In this document: piece after piece, positions 20,601 to 22,083 of the stretch
Layout: every line of letters starts with the position of its first letter
Position numbering within the stretch: position 1 is the first letter of the stretch
Assembly: GCA_004335635.1 (NCBI GenBank)
Contig: QAXH01006661.1
Coordinates: 1,163-23,245 of the forward strand
Length of the DNA stretch: 22,083 nt
Origin: Chloromonas sp. AAM2
Taxonomy: Eukaryota > Chlorophyta > Chlorophyceae > Chlamydomonadales > Chlamydomonadaceae
Direction of reading: 5' to 3'
Made by a program: the position numbers and the translations under genes
The notes under the pieces: model-generated
Told to the model about the DNA's origin: nothing
The model's database searches: none
The model's input: only the letters and a program-made list of their open reading frames with translations

Positions 20601-22083
20601 TCTTCGCTGAGCCATCCATGGTGGGTAGATCGCGCTGCACACATTCATGCTCTGATCACGTGGGAGGATTGTACCACACGCAAACTTGTCCAGTTGATTG
20701 CTGCCCTGCACTGAGGTAATTTTATGCACCAAGGGCCGGTACCAGATGCCCTCCAGTTGCCATGAAACCTGATACAGTCTAGTCTGATATGCGTGTGACG
20801 TTCACGAGTTGTGCAGTTTGAGGTGTGGCCCTTCACACCATGTGTTCTGGTTGCATGTGCTGCTGCAGAGCACTGGTGGTGGTACTGGCACCCCTCAGCA
20901 GAACAACATGGGCGGCACGCCGGGCAGTGCCAGCAAGTCAGCCTTCAAGTTTGACAGCGTGGCCAGCCAGTTCAAGAGACAGGTCAGTGCAGGAAATGAG
21001 GGAAGGAATAGGAAGATCGTTTGGGTAGTTGCAGGTTGCTGAGCCAGGGAAACAGAGAGGGTGATTACATTATTGAATCAACAGGAGGTTAGAAACTGTT
21101 ACGGCTTGCTGGGGGAAGTTAAATACGACAACACATCAGATGGCCACCCGCCATCATTAATCTGCTGTACAGCATCGTGTGGATTGTTGCAGAGTGCTGG
21201 CTGAGGAGACAGCACAACATCAGACCGTCGCTGGGCTACATCAGCTTGCTAAGCTAGCTTTGCTAAGCTAGCTTTGGTTGCTAAGCTTACTGTTTTGACA
21301 TGTCGTGCTTGTGTGTGCCTGGTTGCAGCTCGCTGACCTGATGGCCGCGCTGCACAAGGCCCAGCCGCACTACATCCGCTGCATCAAGCCCAACGCAGGC
21401 AACCGGCCGGGCGCCTTTGACTCGCCCTACGTGCTGCAGCAGCTGCAGTGCGGAGGGGTCATGGAGGCGGTGCGCATCAGCTGTGCGGTGAGTGAAGGAA
21501 CAAACGCACCTTCACACCTGCGGTGGACCAACACACGCCCACACCACCTGGGCTTTCACTACAAGCTGTCCAGACCTTTAGAGGGCACCCCATATTCAAA
21601 CAGACTGATCTGTAGCAGCCCACCACCACCTTGCCGAGGCCTTGGTTTCATGCCGTCTTTCACATTCTGACTCAACATTGTCTTTCTGTGCTGCCAGCCC
21701 TGCACGTGGACCCAAACAAGCCCTGGCGCTTAGCTTCTTCTCAATGGATGTTCTGAGTACCTCGCATGTGTCATGCACACGTTCACGGCGCAGGGTTTCT
21801 CCTACAAGCGGCCCTATGCAGCCTTCCTGGATTACTTCTGGCTGCTGTGCCCCTCGGCCCTGCACGGGCTGCGCAAGTATGACACCATGAGACACTGCCA
21901 CAGCGAGGGAGACGTGCTAGCAAGCCACACGTCCGGCGTCAGCCGGTCACACCTGCCAGCCAGCCAGCTGCTCCAACAGCAGCTGCCGCCAGAAGCACTC
22001 AAGGCAGCTGCCCAGCAGGTGCTGGCCAACGCCGGTGTCAAAGACTACCATCTAGGTGTTACCAAGCTCTTCCTCAAGGCGGC
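14691..22083 (+). CDS. Unconventional myosin heavy chain, motor domain (class XI-like, algal), 3' partial
   Basis: This is an actin-based ATPase motor, probably for organelle or vesicle transport. Exons: 14691-14939, 15051-15084, 15219-15421, 15644-15676, 16063-16355, 16798-16924, 17348-17473, 17780-18016, 18369-18794, 19235-19348, 19588-19716, 20013-20133, 20499-20620, 20869-20982, 21329-21487, 21794 to beyond 22083. All are GT-AG and in phase, giving 925 residues. Seen in order: N-terminal SH3-like strand (GSRVWCWLK), LNEPSVLHNL (90-99), P-loop GESGAGKT (176-183), switch [16 protein letters not shown] (257-271), acidic TEDS residue D453, switch [11 protein letters not shown] (577-585), relay helix, HYAG before the strut, a Gly/Thr-rich loop 2 (about 738-762), HYIRCIKPN, the LQCGG and ISCAG reactive-cysteine helices, and the converter. 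The window ends at TKLFLKA, just before IQ motifs would begin. Loop 1, the segment before switch II, and the converter all carry inserts. [14 protein letters not shown] and [10 protein letters not shown] favour class XI over VIII, but the tail is unseen. The start ATG has a strong context (GCCATGG). Confidence 0.93.
18891..18916 (+). repeat. (GTAT)n microsatellite in myosin intron 9
   Basis: Six and a half copies of GTAT in uninterrupted tandem, about 100 bases into the intron between exon 9 and the switch II exon. Confidence 0.95.
18929..19214 (+). repeat. Imperfect tandem duplication within myosin intron 9
   Basis: Copy A (about 18929-19064) and copy B (about 19065-19214) both begin CAGGGTGTGATG and continue GGAAGGA- or GCAAGGA-like. 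Both later contain GTGAGGCCCTGG or ATGAGGCCCTGG, then CATGGCT, CAGCACTG and GTGAGCCC. The middle of the two copies has diverged. The duplication makes up most of the 440-base intron. Confidence 0.65.
20371..20477 (+). repeat. 12-base minisatellite, nine units, in myosin intron 12
   Basis: The unit AGTGCTGTCCTA is repeated nine times; the last is short by one base, and the only internal change is T to C at 20405. It ends about 20 bases before the exon 13 acceptor (exon starts 20499). Because 12 is a multiple of three it stays open and reads as repeating CCPK in one frame. Confidence 0.97.
21247..21288 (+). repeat. Tandem CTAG-containing repeat in myosin intron 14
   Basis: TGCTAAGCTAGCTT occurs at 21247-21260 and 21261-21274. 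A partial TGCTAAGCTT follows at 21279-21288. AAGCTAGCTT is itself a palindrome, so the pair could form alternative hairpins about 40 bases upstream of the exon 15 acceptor. Confidence 0.85.

Noticed and set aside
20349..20714. Cys-rich CCPK repeat protein, metallothionein-like
   Set aside because: The repeat is a 12-base minisatellite in a myosin intron. The frame runs out of phase through the conserved exon 13, so it is not a protein.
1..22083. CRISPR array, prokaryotic operon or phage elements
   Set aside because: The window is intron-rich eukaryotic DNA. The tandem repeats have no spacers of uniform length and there are no bacterial gene strings.

Overview
This is eukaryotic nuclear DNA, most likely from a chlorophyte green alga. 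The coding sequence is cut into many short exons by introns of about 80 to 625 bases. Splice sites are GTGAGT-like donors and TGCAG-type acceptors. The introns are rich in TG/CA and TGCATG words, and the exons are more GC-rich than the introns. The protein families also fit the green lineage: a protein-only RNase P, a plant-type MAP kinase kinase, and a myosin with plant/algal features (DIYGFESFE in switch II, a TPDG TEDS region). The species cannot be named from the sequence alone.

Three spliced genes can be reconstructed with reading phase consistent at every junction. (1) Minus strand, 8677 to 2889, 11 exons, 830 residues: PRORP (proteinaceous RNase P), with PPR repeats, a central C-x-C-type segment and a C-terminal NYN metallonuclease carrying the four expected aspartates. 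(2) Minus strand, 14414 to 11174, 8 exons, 342 residues: a canonical-length MAPK kinase with an N-terminal MAPK docking motif and an S-x5-S activation loop. One of its introns is GC-AG. (3) Plus strand, 14691 to the window end, 16 exons, 925 residues visible: an unconventional myosin heavy chain. The whole motor is present except its last residues, and the neck and tail lie beyond the window.

The rest: 1-2888 lies downstream of PRORP and has no supportable gene, only a CTAG-rich repeat cluster and one weak minus-strand coding-like segment. 8678-11173 separates PRORP from the MAPKK and holds short tandem repeats and an AT-rich island. 14415-14690 is a 276-base divergent intergenic stretch shared by the MAPKK and the myosin. 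Several introns hold micro- or minisatellites.

The three genes do not form an obvious pathway: tRNA 5'-end processing, MAPK signalling and actin-based transport. I found no new multi-gene system. The most interesting points are inside known families: a degenerate zinc site and possible dual start in PRORP, and PNG-rich insertions beside the nucleotide pocket of the myosin.
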